Part shown: positions 1 through 8,305 of the stretch, piece by piece
Layout: every line of letters starts with the position of its first letter
Position numbering within the stretch: the stretch's first letter is position 1
NCBI GenBank assembly: GCA_964418645.1
Contig: CAYQME010000048.1
Location: 1 to 18,174, forward strand
Reading direction: 5' to 3'
From: JAADHG01 sp964418645
GTDB lineage: Bacteria; Bacteroidota; Bacteroidia; Flavobacteriales; Flavobacteriaceae
Length of the DNA stretch: 18,174 nucleotides
Translations under genes and position numbers: made by a program
Notes under the pieces: model-generated
Told to the model about the DNA's origin: nothing
The model's database searches: none
What the model saw: the letters and a program-made list of their open reading frames with translations, nothing else

Positions 1-101
1 AGTTTCTAATTCTACGCCTTGAATAAATAGCTTTTAACATATTTTTTTGCTGTAGGTCTAAAACATAAATCATATTGTAAGTATTTTTTTATATTAGCGA
101 T

Positions 102-3100
102 ATGAAAAATTTTCTTGCCCTAATATTTTTCTTATTAACTATTTTGGTTAATGCCCAAATTACCTTATCTCATAATGTTGGTAATGTTCCTGTTGTTAAT
201 GGTATGCCTTCGTGTGATTATGAAGAAAATTGGGCGAAAGCTTTTACACTTTCAGAATTTGGAATTACTACCGATGAGCAATTTATTATAAGGTATGGCC
301 AAGTGGCAATTAGTAATTCTTACAATGGTGCTGGAATACAGTTTGGTGTTTTTAGTATAGATGCAAACTTTCCAAACTCTGAGCCTAGTTATATTGGTGG
401 AGGTTCTGTTTTAGCGCCTAATATAGGTAATTCTCCTGAAATTGTTGATATAGATTTTGTAAATCCGGTTGTAGTTCCTGCGGGTGTTGAAAGAGTATTA
501 GTTGTAGTTAGTCAAAGTGAGGATATATATAATCCTGATTATAAAGAAGTGCTAATAGCTGGTACCAATCAAGATAACGATATTTCTTGGTTCAAAGGTT
601 GTCGAGAATATTATACCTATACTTCTACATCAGATCTAAATAATCCAGTACCAAATGCAAATTTTTTCATAAATGTTACAGGAGAAAAGTTTAGTGCTTC
701 TAATTATGGTTCATCAACAACTTTAACTCATAATTTTTGCGATGATATTGTTAGAACAATGAATCACTCATGTGATTCTGAATATACTTTCTTTGCTCGA
801 GACTTCTATTTAGAAGATTTTGGAGTCTCAACTAATGAAGAATTAATTATTAATTCTGGACAAGTTGGAATTAGTTATGGTTCTTGGGGAGCAACAATTG
901 AATTCAATATATATGAAATTGATGATAACTTTCCAGCATCGTTTTCCCAGGCCAATTTATTAGGTCGAAGTCAAGAATACCAATTCCCATATAGAGGTAA
1001 TCAATTAAGAATTATCAATCTTGATTTTGATACACCCATTGTTATTCCTGCTGGTGTTAAAAGAGTACTTGTTGAAGTGCGTAAAGGGATTGCCTATGGT
1101 TCTGCCCTAGCACATATAGCTGGAACAACACAAGATGATGGAGCTTCTTCATGGTACAGAGGTTGTGTTGCTGGACCAGATTATATTAATACGGATGACC
1201 TTACTTTTGGTAGTAGTACTTATCCAGGTGAAGATTATAACTTATATATAAACGTTTCAGGAAACGTCAATCACGTTACCAATAATTTTGAAATGAATAT
1301 TTCAAACATTTGTTCCGAATTTTTAAAAGAATTTAGCATTAGTGATGTAGCCAATGTGTCGCAAGTAGTTTGGGATTTTGGAGATCTAGCATCTGGAGCA
1401 GATAATACTTCAACAGATTTGTCTCCTTTTCACGATTTTTCGGCTGATGGTACTTATACGATTACTGCAACCGTTACAGCTAATAATGGAGGTGTTGAGG
1501 TTTTAACCGAAACTATTCAGGTAAAAGAACCACCCAATGCCTATGGTATAAATAATCTTGTAGCTTGTGAAGATGATTTTGACACAGGTTTTTCTTCAAC
1601 GTTTAATACTTCAAACGTTTTGTCACAGGTTTTAGGAGGTCAAAGCAATAAAACAGTGACGTTTATAGATGGTAGTGGCAATGAATACAGTGTATTACCT
1701 AATCCGTTTACAAATACTGTAAAAGATAGGGAGACTATTACTGTGAGAATTGCCAGAAACGATGAACTATGTTGTTACTCTGAAATAACATTCGATTTAA
1801 TTGTAAATCCAGTACCAGATATTTCTAGTATTAACGACTTGTTAGAGTGCGATGACGATACAGATGGTTTTACTCTGTTTGATTTAAGCATTATAAAAAA
1901 TAATATTGTATCAAACAACCCAAATACAAGTATAGAGTTTTACCATGAAGATGGTTCGCAGATAATAGGTGGCCTACCTACAGTTGTTAATCAAATAATT
2001 AATGAAGAAACAATTACGTTAAGAATTCTTGATAACCTAGTTAATTGTTATAATGAAACTACATTTAAATTAGTAGTTAATATTTTACCTGTAGCTTATC
2101 CTTTGGAAGATATTATAGGTTGTGATGACAATTCTGATGGAATTTCTGAATATTTTGATATAACAGGTGTAGAAAGTACTGTTTTAGGAAGTCAAAGCGG
2201 AATGGAAGTAAGCTACTATGATGCTAACGGAAACTTGTTATCTAATCCATTACCAAATCCTTATACAAACGTTGTTCCAAATCAAGAAATTTTAACTGTA
2301 AGAGTTACAAACTCTAATACATTATGTTTCTCTGAAACTCAACTACTACTAATCACCTCTGAAAAACCAAACATCAATACACCACTAGATAAATATGCTT
2401 GCGATGAAGGTAATGGTTTTTCTACTTTTGATTTAAGCAATTTAGAGACTGAAATTATTAGTAATCAAAATAATTTTAATGTTTACTATTTTGATAGTTC
2501 AGGTAATGAAATAACTAGTTTAATTTCCTCTAGCTATAATAATTCACAAGCATGGAGTGAAACCATAACTGTAAAAGTTGAAAATGCTCTTAGTACTATT
2601 TGTTTTACTGAAACAAGTTTTAATCTTATAGTAAATGAGCTTCCAGAAATAACTATTGAAGAAAACTATTTTTTATGTAATCTAGAACCTAGTTTGCCAA
2701 TTTCAGTTAATCCAAATTTAAATTCATGGGAATGGAAATATCAAGACGATACGGTTATTTCTAATAATTTTGAAGCTAATTTAATTAAAGCAGGAAATTA
2801 TAGCTTAAAGATATCTGAAATTAAAAATGGAATTCAATGTGAAAACGTTTATGAATTTGAATTGATTCGATCGGTATTACCAAGAATTGAGACTGTGGAG
2901 TTTCAAGAATTATCAAACAATAATTTTATTAAAATAATTGCATCAGGAGATGGAGATTTTGAGTATTCTATAGATGGTGTTTTATATCAAGATAATAATT
3001 TGTTTAATAATGTTTTAGGAGGTGTCTATACGGTATATGTAAGAGATAAATACGGTTGTGGTAGTGATCAAGAAGAAGTTACTCTTATAGATTATCCTAA

Positions 3101-3344
3101 ATATTTCACTCCTAATAATGATGGTATTAACGATTATTGGCAAATTAGAGGAATTAAGAACTCTAATAATGTTCAAATTTTTATTTATGATAGGTATGGT
3201 AAATTGCTAAAGCAGCTTTCACCCAATTCTAGTGGTTGGGATGGTACTTTTAATGGTGCAATCTTACCTTCTTCAGATTATTGGTTTACAGCTAACCTAA
3301 ATAATTTAAAACAATTTAAAGGACATTTTACTCTTAAACGATAA
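102..3344 (+). CDS. Modular secreted surface protein with T9SS type B sorting domain
   Basis: A large protein (1080 aa) predicted to be exported by Sec and then by the type IX secretion system. Seen: a signal peptide (residues 1-19, hydrophobic core, cleavage after NAQ). Two tandem copies of a module of about 185 residues follow (about 20-197 and 205-392), sharing elements such as GQVxIS, the PAGVxRVLVxV strand and SWxxGC. Next is a PKD-like domain around WDFGD (residues 424-428). Four repeats of 91-94 residues follow, each opening with a Cys-Asp/Glu-Asp motif (Cys 489, 583, 674, 767) and containing DGFxxFDLS or similar; a degenerate fifth starts near Cys 859. The C-terminus (998-1080) has the type B sorting signature: YFTPNNDGINDYW, IYDRYGK, GWDG, and a final KGHFTLKR. 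Type B domains usually direct proteins to SprB-like surface adhesins or secreted products. No enzymatic domain is recognised; adhesion or binding is inferred. The start ATG is close to the signal peptide and has no clear SD. Confidence 0.9.
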   Translation: MKNFLALIFFLLTILVNAQITLSHNVGNVPVVNGMPSCDYEENWAKAFTLSEFGITTDEQFIIRYGQVAISNSYNGAGIQFGVFSIDANFPNSEPSYIGGGSVLAPNIGNSPEIVDIDFVNPVVVPAGVERVLVVVSQSEDIYNPDYKEVLIAGTNQDNDISWFKGCREYYTYTSTSDLNNPVPNANFFINVTGEKFSASNYGSSTTLTHNFCDDIVRTMNHSCDSEYTFFARDFYLEDFGVSTNEELIINSGQVGISYGSWGATIEFNIYEIDDNFPASFSQANLLGRSQEYQFPYRGNQLRIINLDFDTPIVIPAGVKRVLVEVRKGIAYGSALAHIAGTTQDDGASSWYRGCVAGPDYINTDDLTFGSSTYPGEDYNLYINVSGNVNHVTNNFEMNISNICSEFLKEFSISDVANVSQVVWDFGDLASGADNTSTDLSPFHDFSADGTYTITATVTANNGGVEVLTETIQVKEPPNAYGINNLVACEDDFDTGFSSTFNTSNVLSQVLGGQSNKTVTFIDGSGNEYSVLPNPFTNTVKDRETITVRIARNDELCCYSEITFDLIVNPVPDISSINDLLECDDDTDGFTLFDLSIIKNNIVSNNPNTSIEFYHEDGSQIIGGLPTVVNQIINEETITLRILDNLVNCYNETTFKLVVNILPVAYPLEDIIGCDDNSDGISEYFDITGVESTVLGSQSGMEVSYYDANGNLLSNPLPNPYTNVVPNQEILTVRVTNSNTLCFSETQLLLITSEKPNINTPLDKYACDEGNGFSTFDLSNLETEIISNQNNFNVYYFDSSGNEITSLISSSYNNSQAWSETITVKVENALSTICFTETSFNLIVNELPEITIEENYFLCNLEPSLPISVNPNLNSWEWKYQDDTVISNNFEANLIKAGNYSLKISEIKNGIQCENVYEFELIRSVLPRIETVEFQELSNNNFIKIIASGDGDFEYSIDGVLYQDNNLFNNVLGGVYTVYVRDKYGCGSDQEEVTLIDYPKYFTPNNDGINDYWQIRGIKNSNNVQIFIYDRYGKLLKQLSPNSSGWDGTFNGAILPSSDYWFTANLNNLKQFKGHFTLKR

Positions 3345-3391
3345 ACATCCTAAAATTTCACACTTTTCATTGTAAACTCTTTTAGTTACTT

Positions 3392-4480
3392 CTAGATAGG
3401 TATCATCATAGTTATAGATTTCTCATCGAATGTTTTATATCTTTTCATCAAGTTTGCTGTCATACACGAATGCACTGGCAATACATATATAATATTTCCA
3501 ATTTTATAATTCTCAATTTCTGAGTCTGGAACACTAATAATACCATGTTCTTGCGATAATCCTCTAACATTCATATTTGGAATTAGGTTACTCCATCCAT
3601 AACTATCTTTTCTAGCAATTTTACCATAGATAGTTTCGCCATTTTCTATAATACTATCTTTTGAAAAATGAATACCACCTCCATAAATAACTATTTCATT
3701 AATGTCCTTGTGTATGGCAACTATAGGACAAGCCATAGCAACTGCAATATCTTTAATGTCGCAAGCACCAATTTGGTATTGCATCAAATCGTAGAATACG
3801 TAATTTCCTGGGCGAATTTCGTCAATTCCCGAAAAATCTTCAGCAATACTGCAACTTGGTGTGTCGCCATAAGAAGCAATTATATTTGGATATTGAACCC
3901 TAAACTTGTCTTTAAGAGAAACGATTTTATCTTTAGCTTCTTTATGAATCTGCAAAGCGGTGGCTTTGTTTCTGCATTTATAGGTGTGTCCTGCATGACC
4001 AAGAAATCCAATAAAATGTAACTTATTTGAAGTTTCTGATGTTTTTATAATATCTTCAATTTGTTGAATGTTTGAGGGTAAAAGTCCAGCTCTATTGTTT
4101 CCAATATTAATTTTAATCAAGAAATTAACTTTACTTTTTAGATTATTATTTAAAAAGGCAACAGCCTCTTTAGATTCTATAAGAATATTTAAGGTTATTT
4201 TTTCGGCTAACTTATTAATAGTATCAACCTCAAGAATATTTATAGGAAAAGCAACCGTTATATCATTCCATTCTTCAGCAAAATATGAAGCCATTTCAAG
4301 TGATGATACTGTAATTTTGGAGACTCCTACATCTTTAAACCATTGTCCAATTTCTAAAGATTGATGTGTTTTAAAATGTGGTCTTAATTCAACGTTACAT
4401 CTCTTTGCTTTTTGGCTCATTCGATTTATGTTTGACTTGCATTTTTTTATGTCAATCAATAATGTTGGTTTTGTAATCAT
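3392..4480 (-). CDS. PLP-dependent D-threonine aldolase / D-serine dehydratase-like enzyme
   Basis: A fold-type III PLP enzyme (alanine racemase N-terminal barrel plus the D-serine dehydratase-like C-terminal domain), 362 aa from this start. Visible landmarks are RPHFKTHQ with the likely PLP lysine K37, the phosphate-binding region GDTPSCS (205-211), EIRPGNYVFYD (221-231), the QEHG motif (310-313), and VHSCMTAN, where H337-x-C339 is the probable metal site. From what I know of the family, chicken D-serine dehydratase binds zinc through His-x-Cys, while D-threonine aldolases use His-x-Asp. The pair here therefore favours D-serine dehydratase-type chemistry (D-Ser to pyruvate and ammonia), but D-threonine aldolase or a related 3-hydroxy-D-amino-acid activity is possible. 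ATG codons at 4510 and 4501 also lie in frame. I prefer 4480 because it follows the MFS stop as TGA-A-ATG, which implies translational coupling, and because the family similarity begins there. It is convergent with the surface-protein gene. Confidence 0.8.
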   Translation of the reverse strand: MITKPTLLIDIKKCKSNINRMSQKAKRCNVELRPHFKTHQSLEIGQWFKDVGVSKITVSSLEMASYFAEEWNDITVAFPINILEVDTINKLAEKITLNILIESKEAVAFLNNNLKSKVNFLIKINIGNNRAGLLPSNIQQIEDIIKTSETSNKLHFIGFLGHAGHTYKCRNKATALQIHKEAKDKIVSLKDKFRVQYPNIIASYGDTPSCSIAEDFSGIDEIRPGNYVFYDLMQYQIGACDIKDIAVAMACPIVAIHKDINEIVIYGGGIHFSKDSIIENGETIYGKIARKDSYGWSNLIPNMNVRGLSQEHGIISVPDSEIENYKIGNIIYVLPVHSCMTANLMKRYKTFDEKSITMMIPI

Positions 4481-4481
4481 T

Positions 4482-5654
4482 TCATAAAGTCTTTTTATCA
4501 TAAAGTGCATATAGTCCTAAAACAGGACCAATAGCTAAAACTATATATACATATTTAGGATTCCAATGTATGCTAAGATAATTAATTAACAGAATGCTAA
4601 CAATTGTAGTGGCAAAGCCAATACAGTTTACCATAGTAAGCGCTGTACCTTTAAATTTTGGAATGGCATTTTGAGCAATGAGTGTTGAAAATAATGGTGA
4701 GTCTGCAATTACAACTAATCCCCAAAAAATAAGGAATGACAGTAATAGCAATGTAGAATTAATGCTTAATATTAATGGCGAAATGAGACTGCAAATACCA
4801 GACATTAATAAAGCATAAAAGGCAACTTTTTTTGTATCCAATGAGTTGGATAAATAACCACTAATAATACAAGACACGCCTCCTAAACCAATAATAGCAA
4901 ATGACCAAAGCGGAATATTAATATTGGCATCAGGATGGCCATTTAAATAATTTTTTAAAATAACAGGAACAAAAGCCCAAAAAGCATAGAGTTCCCACAT
5001 GTGCCCAAAATATCCAAATGCTGCAGCACGAAAATCTGTATTTTTAAAAACTTCAAACCATGCTTTAAAGTTTAGTTTCTGACTTTGCTCTCTAAAAGGG
5101 CCATCAGGAATAAATAAAAACATAATTAAACCGCCTAAACCAGCAATTGAAGAAGTGAATATAATTACTAATTGCCACGGAAATTCAGAAGTAATTCCCT
5201 TAAATAAATGTGGAAATGCTGTCCCTATAACTAGTGCACCTACCAAAAAGCCTAATGATTTTCCTAGTCCTTTTTGATAATAATCTGCTGCTATTTTCAT
5301 ACCAACTGGATATATTCCAGCTAGGAAAAATCCAGTAAGTGCCCTAAAAGCCAGTAAGCTTGTTAAAGTATTATTCTCTAAGATTATTCCTAAATTAAAA
5401 AGACCACCAATCAAAGCACAAAAAAAGAAAACTTTTGAAGGTGAAAATCTGTCAGAAATAGTTAAAAGTGCAAAAACTAAAGTTCCAGTAATAAACCCGA
5501 ATTGTACTGCGGAAGTTAAATTACCAAGGGTTGAATTATTTAAATGGAATGTAACAACTAAGTCATTCATAATAGCATTTCCGGCAAACCATAAAGAGGT
5601 ACAGAAAAACTGAGAGATAACTATTATAGGAAGGACCCATTTTGTTTTAGTCAT
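4482..5654 (-). CDS. MFS transporter, substrate unknown
   Basis: An inner-membrane major facilitator superfamily protein with about 12 hydrophobic segments over 390 aa, the normal length of the family. The N-terminal half has the first helix (WVLPIIVISQFFCTSLWFAG), a loop with ISDRFSPSK resembling the motif A region between TM2 and TM3, and the Gly-rich LTGFFLAGIYPVGMK stretch typical of TM4. The frame can be opened at a TTG at 5669, but the ATG at 5654 starts just before the first helix and is preferred. It lies 142 bp downstream of the tryptophanase stop. Its own stop is coupled (TGA-A-ATG) to the downstream D-serine dehydratase-like gene, so the two products probably act together. Transport of an amino acid or a lyase product is inferred from position only. 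Confidence 0.85.
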   Translation of the reverse strand: MTKTKWVLPIIVISQFFCTSLWFAGNAIMNDLVVTFHLNNSTLGNLTSAVQFGFITGTLVFALLTISDRFSPSKVFFFCALIGGLFNLGIILENNTLTSLLAFRALTGFFLAGIYPVGMKIAADYYQKGLGKSLGFLVGALVIGTAFPHLFKGITSEFPWQLVIIFTSSIAGLGGLIMFLFIPDGPFREQSQKLNFKAWFEVFKNTDFRAAAFGYFGHMWELYAFWAFVPVILKNYLNGHPDANINIPLWSFAIIGLGGVSCIISGYLSNSLDTKKVAFYALLMSGICSLISPLILSINSTLLLLSFLIFWGLVVIADSPLFSTLIAQNAIPKFKGTALTMVNCIGFATTIVSILLINYLSIHWNPKYVYIVLAIGPVLGLYALYDKKTL

Positions 5655-5796
5655 ACTTGTTGTTTTCAATTCTGTGGATTTTAATTAGAATTTAAAACTA
5701 AAGTAATGGTTTAAGTTAATGTTATATATAATTTTTGCTTAAATTATAAAAAATGACAGTGTTTTTTTTAGTTTTAAATTTTCTACATAGTGCGTA
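5655..5796. other. Intergenic region with a 14-bp inverted repeat
   Basis: This AT-rich gap lies between the tryptophanase stop and the MFS start. It holds a perfect 14-bp inverted repeat: AATTTAAAACTAAA at 5689-5702 and its reverse complement at 5767-5780, with 64 nt between the arms. I see no clear -33/-7 promoter and no GC-rich terminator, so read-through from the lyase genes is possible. Confidence 0.5.
5689..5780. repeat. Perfect 14-bp inverted repeat, 64-nt spacer
   Basis: The arms at 5689-5702 and 5767-5780 are exact reverse complements with one G:C pair each. They could be two operator half-sites or a weak long-range stem in the tnaA-MFS transcript. The low complexity of AT-rich DNA makes chance a real alternative. 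Confidence 0.5.
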
Positions 5797-6884
5797 TCAA
5801 CAAATTCTTTCAAAATGTGAAGTAAAATGACGTAAAAACTCTGGTTCATAGGTAATTTTAATTCCTTTAGAGTTTAGTTTTTCTTTTTTAATTTCTTCAA
5901 ATGTTTCTATTACATAATCAATGTGACTTTGTGTATAAACTCTTCTAGGAATTGCAAGACGCACCAATTCCATTGGTGCTGGAATTAATTTACAGCTATC
6001 GTTGTATTTACCAAACATAACAGACCCTATTTCGCAACCTCTAATACCTCCTTTTAAATACAAATCACAGGTTAAAGCTTGCCCAGGATATTCATGTACA
6101 GGAATATGGTTGTATAAAGCTTTGGCATCAATATATACAGCATGTCCACCTACAGGTCTTATAATTGGAATTCCCATTTCTATTAGTTTATTTCCTAAAT
6201 AGGTAGTGCTCGTAATCCTGTAGTGTAAATAATCTTTATCAAAAACTTCTTCAAGCCCAATGGCTATAGCTTCCATATCTCTTCCAGATAATCCACCATA
6301 GGTCACAAAGCCTTCTTTAATAAGTAAAGTGTTAGTGCACGCATTGGCGATCTCTTTGTTTCTCAAAGCTATAAACCCACCCATATTTACTAAAGCATCT
6401 TTTTTTGCGCTCATTACCGCTCCATCTGCCAATGCAAACATTTCTTCTGCAATAGCTTTATAACTCATTTTTTTATAACTTTCTTCTCGATGTGCAATGA
6501 AATAAGCATTTTCAGCAATTCTGCAACAGTCCAGAAGGTATAATATATTGTACTTATCGCAAATGGTTCTTACGTCTTTGGCATTTTGCATACTAACAGG
6601 TTGTCCGCCTCCACTATTGTTGGTAACTGTAAGAATTACTGCTCCTATATTTTCAGCCCCATATAGAATAATAGTTTCTTCGAGTTTTTTAATATCGATA
6701 TTCCCTTTAAATGGGTGTTCTAATGAAGGTTGCAAACCTTCTTTTGNNNNNNNNNNNNNNNNNNNNNNNNNNNNNNNNNNNNNNNNNNNNNNNNNNNNNN
6801 NNNNNNNNNNNNNNNNNNNNNNNNNNNNNNNNNNNNNNNNNNNNNNAAAGGTTCTATGATAGTTTTATGCCGCATAGGTGTCAT
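5797..6884 (-). CDS. tnaA: Tryptophanase (tryptophan indole-lyase), interrupted by assembly gap
   Basis: A PLP enzyme cleaving L-tryptophan to indole, pyruvate and ammonia. The C-terminal part is visible from 6746 down to the stop at 5797 (about 316 codons). The N-terminus appears beyond the N run as MTPMRHKTIIEPF, starting at 6884 (or at the ATG at 6875). Visible motifs: SGGGQPVSMQN, CRIAENAYFI, MSAKKDALVNMGGF (PLP lysine), GGLSGRDMEAIAIG, RPVGGHAVYIDA and RLAIPRRVYTQSH. Specificity positions match tryptophanase rather than tyrosine phenol-lyase: EIGS where TPL has MERG, and LRHF (His codon at 5827-5829, equivalent to E. coli His463) where TPL has Phe448. Aligned to the adjacent paralogue, about 133 codons (about 400 nt) are missing, so the 100 N are a placeholder. 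The THQGRGAE cofactor loop falls in the gap. It begins 41 nt after the tpl stop and is probably in the same operon. The interruption looks like an assembly artefact, not a pseudogene. Confidence 0.88.
6747..6846. other. Assembly gap (100 N) inside tnaA
   Basis: Exactly 100 N, the usual convention for a scaffold gap of unknown size. Comparison of the flanking coding sequence with the neighbouring paralogue indicates about 400 nt are really missing. The two paralogues side by side may have caused the break. Confidence 0.95.
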
Positions 6885-6925
6885 TTTTATTTAGTATTAT
6901 GATTTATGCAAATGTGGATTTATAA

Positions 6926-8305
6926 TTACAATTTTTCAAATCGAGCTTGAAAGAACCTCAAATATTCAGGTTCATAAATCATTTCCATGCCTTTAATTAA
7001 ATGTCTTCTTTCATAAACTCGTTGAACAGATTCTGCAATAACGTCCATGTGTGCTTGTGTATAAACTCTTCTTGGAATGGTTAACCTAACAAGTTCTAAT
7101 TTTGGATAATTATGCTCTCCAGTTTCTTTATTCCTTCCAGCAGATACAACACCTCTTTCCATTGCTCTCACACCTGAATCAATATAAATCTCGGCAGCAA
7201 GTGTTTGTGCTGGAAAATTGTTTTGTGGGATATGAGACAAGAATTTTTTTGCATCAATAAAAATGCCATGTGTTCCAATTGGTTTAACAATTGGAATCCC
7301 CATTTCAAGTAGTTTTTCTCCAAGATAAAATACTTGTCCAACTCTTGCTCTAATGTGGTCGTCTTGTACAGACTCTTTAATACCAATAGCAAGTGCTTCC
7401 ATGTCTCTTCCTGCCATGCCTCCGTAAGTATGAAGCCCTTCATAGACCACAACCATATTTCGTGCTTTGTCGTAAACATCAGGATTATTTATTGCAAGAA
7501 AACCTCCAATATTTACCATGGCATCTTTTTTAGCACTCATTGTAGCGCCATCTGTTAAAGCACATATTTCATAAACTATTTCTGCTACAGTTTTATCCTG
7601 ATATCCTTCTTCGTATTGCTGAATCATAAATGCATTTTCTGCAACTCTAGTCATATCATGAATAATTGGTATTCCATGTTTATTTGTAAGTTTTCTTAGT
7701 GCTTTTAAGTTGCTGAGAGATATTGGTTGCCCTCCAGCCATATTAACAGTAGTAGCTATAGATACATATGGAATTTTATTGGCTCCAACAGTATTAATTA
7801 GAGTTTCCAACTTTTCTAGATTAACGTCTCCTTTAAATTTATATAGACTTTCTGGATTGTGAGCTTCATCTACTATAATATCAACAAATTTACCACCTGC
7901 AAGTTCTTGATGAAGCTTTGTAGTCGTAAAGTACATGTTCCCAGGTAAATAATCGCCCTTTGTAATTAATATTTGTGATAAAATATGTTCGGCACCTCTA
8001 CCTTGATGCGTTGGAACAATATACTTATAGCTATAATATTTTTTTATGGTTTCTTCTAGATGGTAATAGTTTCGGCTACCAGCATAAGCTTCATCTCCCA
8101 TCATAATACCAGCCCATTGTCTATCGCTCATCGCAGAGGTACCACTATCTGTAAGTAAATCAATATAAACATCGGTCGATTTAAGTAAAAAAGTATTATA
8201 TCCAGCTTCTTCTATAGCTTTTTTTCGGTGCCTTTCGGTGGTCATAAACACAGGTTCAACCACTTTTATTTTATAGGGTTCTGCCCAAGTACGTTTTAAT
8301 GGCAT
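6926..8305 (-). CDS. tpl: Tyrosine phenol-lyase
   Basis: A PLP-dependent beta-eliminating lyase of 459 aa, the full family length, predicted to split L-tyrosine into phenol, pyruvate and ammonia in the cytoplasm. The family also contains tryptophanase. This copy has every functional residue I know from Citrobacter freundii TPL at a constant +3 offset: Y74 (Tyr71), T127 in MYFTTT (Thr124), D217 (Asp214), R220 (Arg217), K260 in MSAKKD (PLP Lys257), R384 in MERG (Arg381), R407 (Arg404) and F451 in LRFF (Phe448). Thr124, Arg381 and Phe448 are the positions that separate TPL from tryptophanase. The cofactor loop THQGRGAE is at 99-106. Other TPL-like blocks are GYNTFLL, SDRQWAGIMMGDEAYAGS and VSAGRN. 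Automatic annotation may well call it tryptophanase. It is the first gene of the leftward run, with tnaA 41 nt downstream, and is divergent from the secreted protein at 8513. Confidence 0.88.
   Translation of the reverse strand: MPLKRTWAEPYKIKVVEPVFMTTERHRKKAIEEAGYNTFLLKSTDVYIDLLTDSGTSAMSDRQWAGIMMGDEAYAGSRNYYHLEETIKKYYSYKYIVPTHQGRGAEHILSQILITKGDYLPGNMYFTTTKLHQELAGGKFVDIIVDEAHNPESLYKFKGDVNLEKLETLINTVGANKIPYVSIATTVNMAGGQPISLSNLKALRKLTNKHGIPIIHDMTRVAENAFMIQQYEEGYQDKTVAEIVYEICALTDGATMSAKKDAMVNIGGFLAINNPDVYDKARNMVVVYEGLHTYGGMAGRDMEALAIGIKESVQDDHIRARVGQVFYLGEKLLEMGIPIVKPIGTHGIFIDAKKFLSHIPQNNFPAQTLAAEIYIDSGVRAMERGVVSAGRNKETGEHNYPKLELVRLTIPRRVYTQAHMDVIAESVQRVYERRHLIKGMEMIYEPEYLRFFQARFEKL

Noticed and set aside
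1..101. Promoter of the surface-protein gene
   Set aside because: TATATTAG at 90-97 has one mismatch to the -7 consensus but would leave only 4 nt before the ATG; TATTTTTTTG at about 40-49 has the wrong spacing.
3345..3391. Terminator between the convergent genes
   Set aside because: Only a weak CTAAAA/TTTTAG pairing with a long loop is present.
3668..4021. Plus-strand ORF opposite the D-serine dehydratase-like gene
   Set aside because: It lies wholly antisense to a gene with clear family motifs, and its translation has no recognisable domain.
5797..6735. Tryptophanase as a truncated pseudogene with a TTG start at 6735
   Set aside because: The frame stays open into the gap (KEGLQPS), and the N-terminal codons reappear on the far side, so the truncation is due to the assembly gap.
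6548..6902. Plus-strand ORFs running across the first N gap
   Set aside because: They exist only because N runs contain no stops, and they oppose tnaA.
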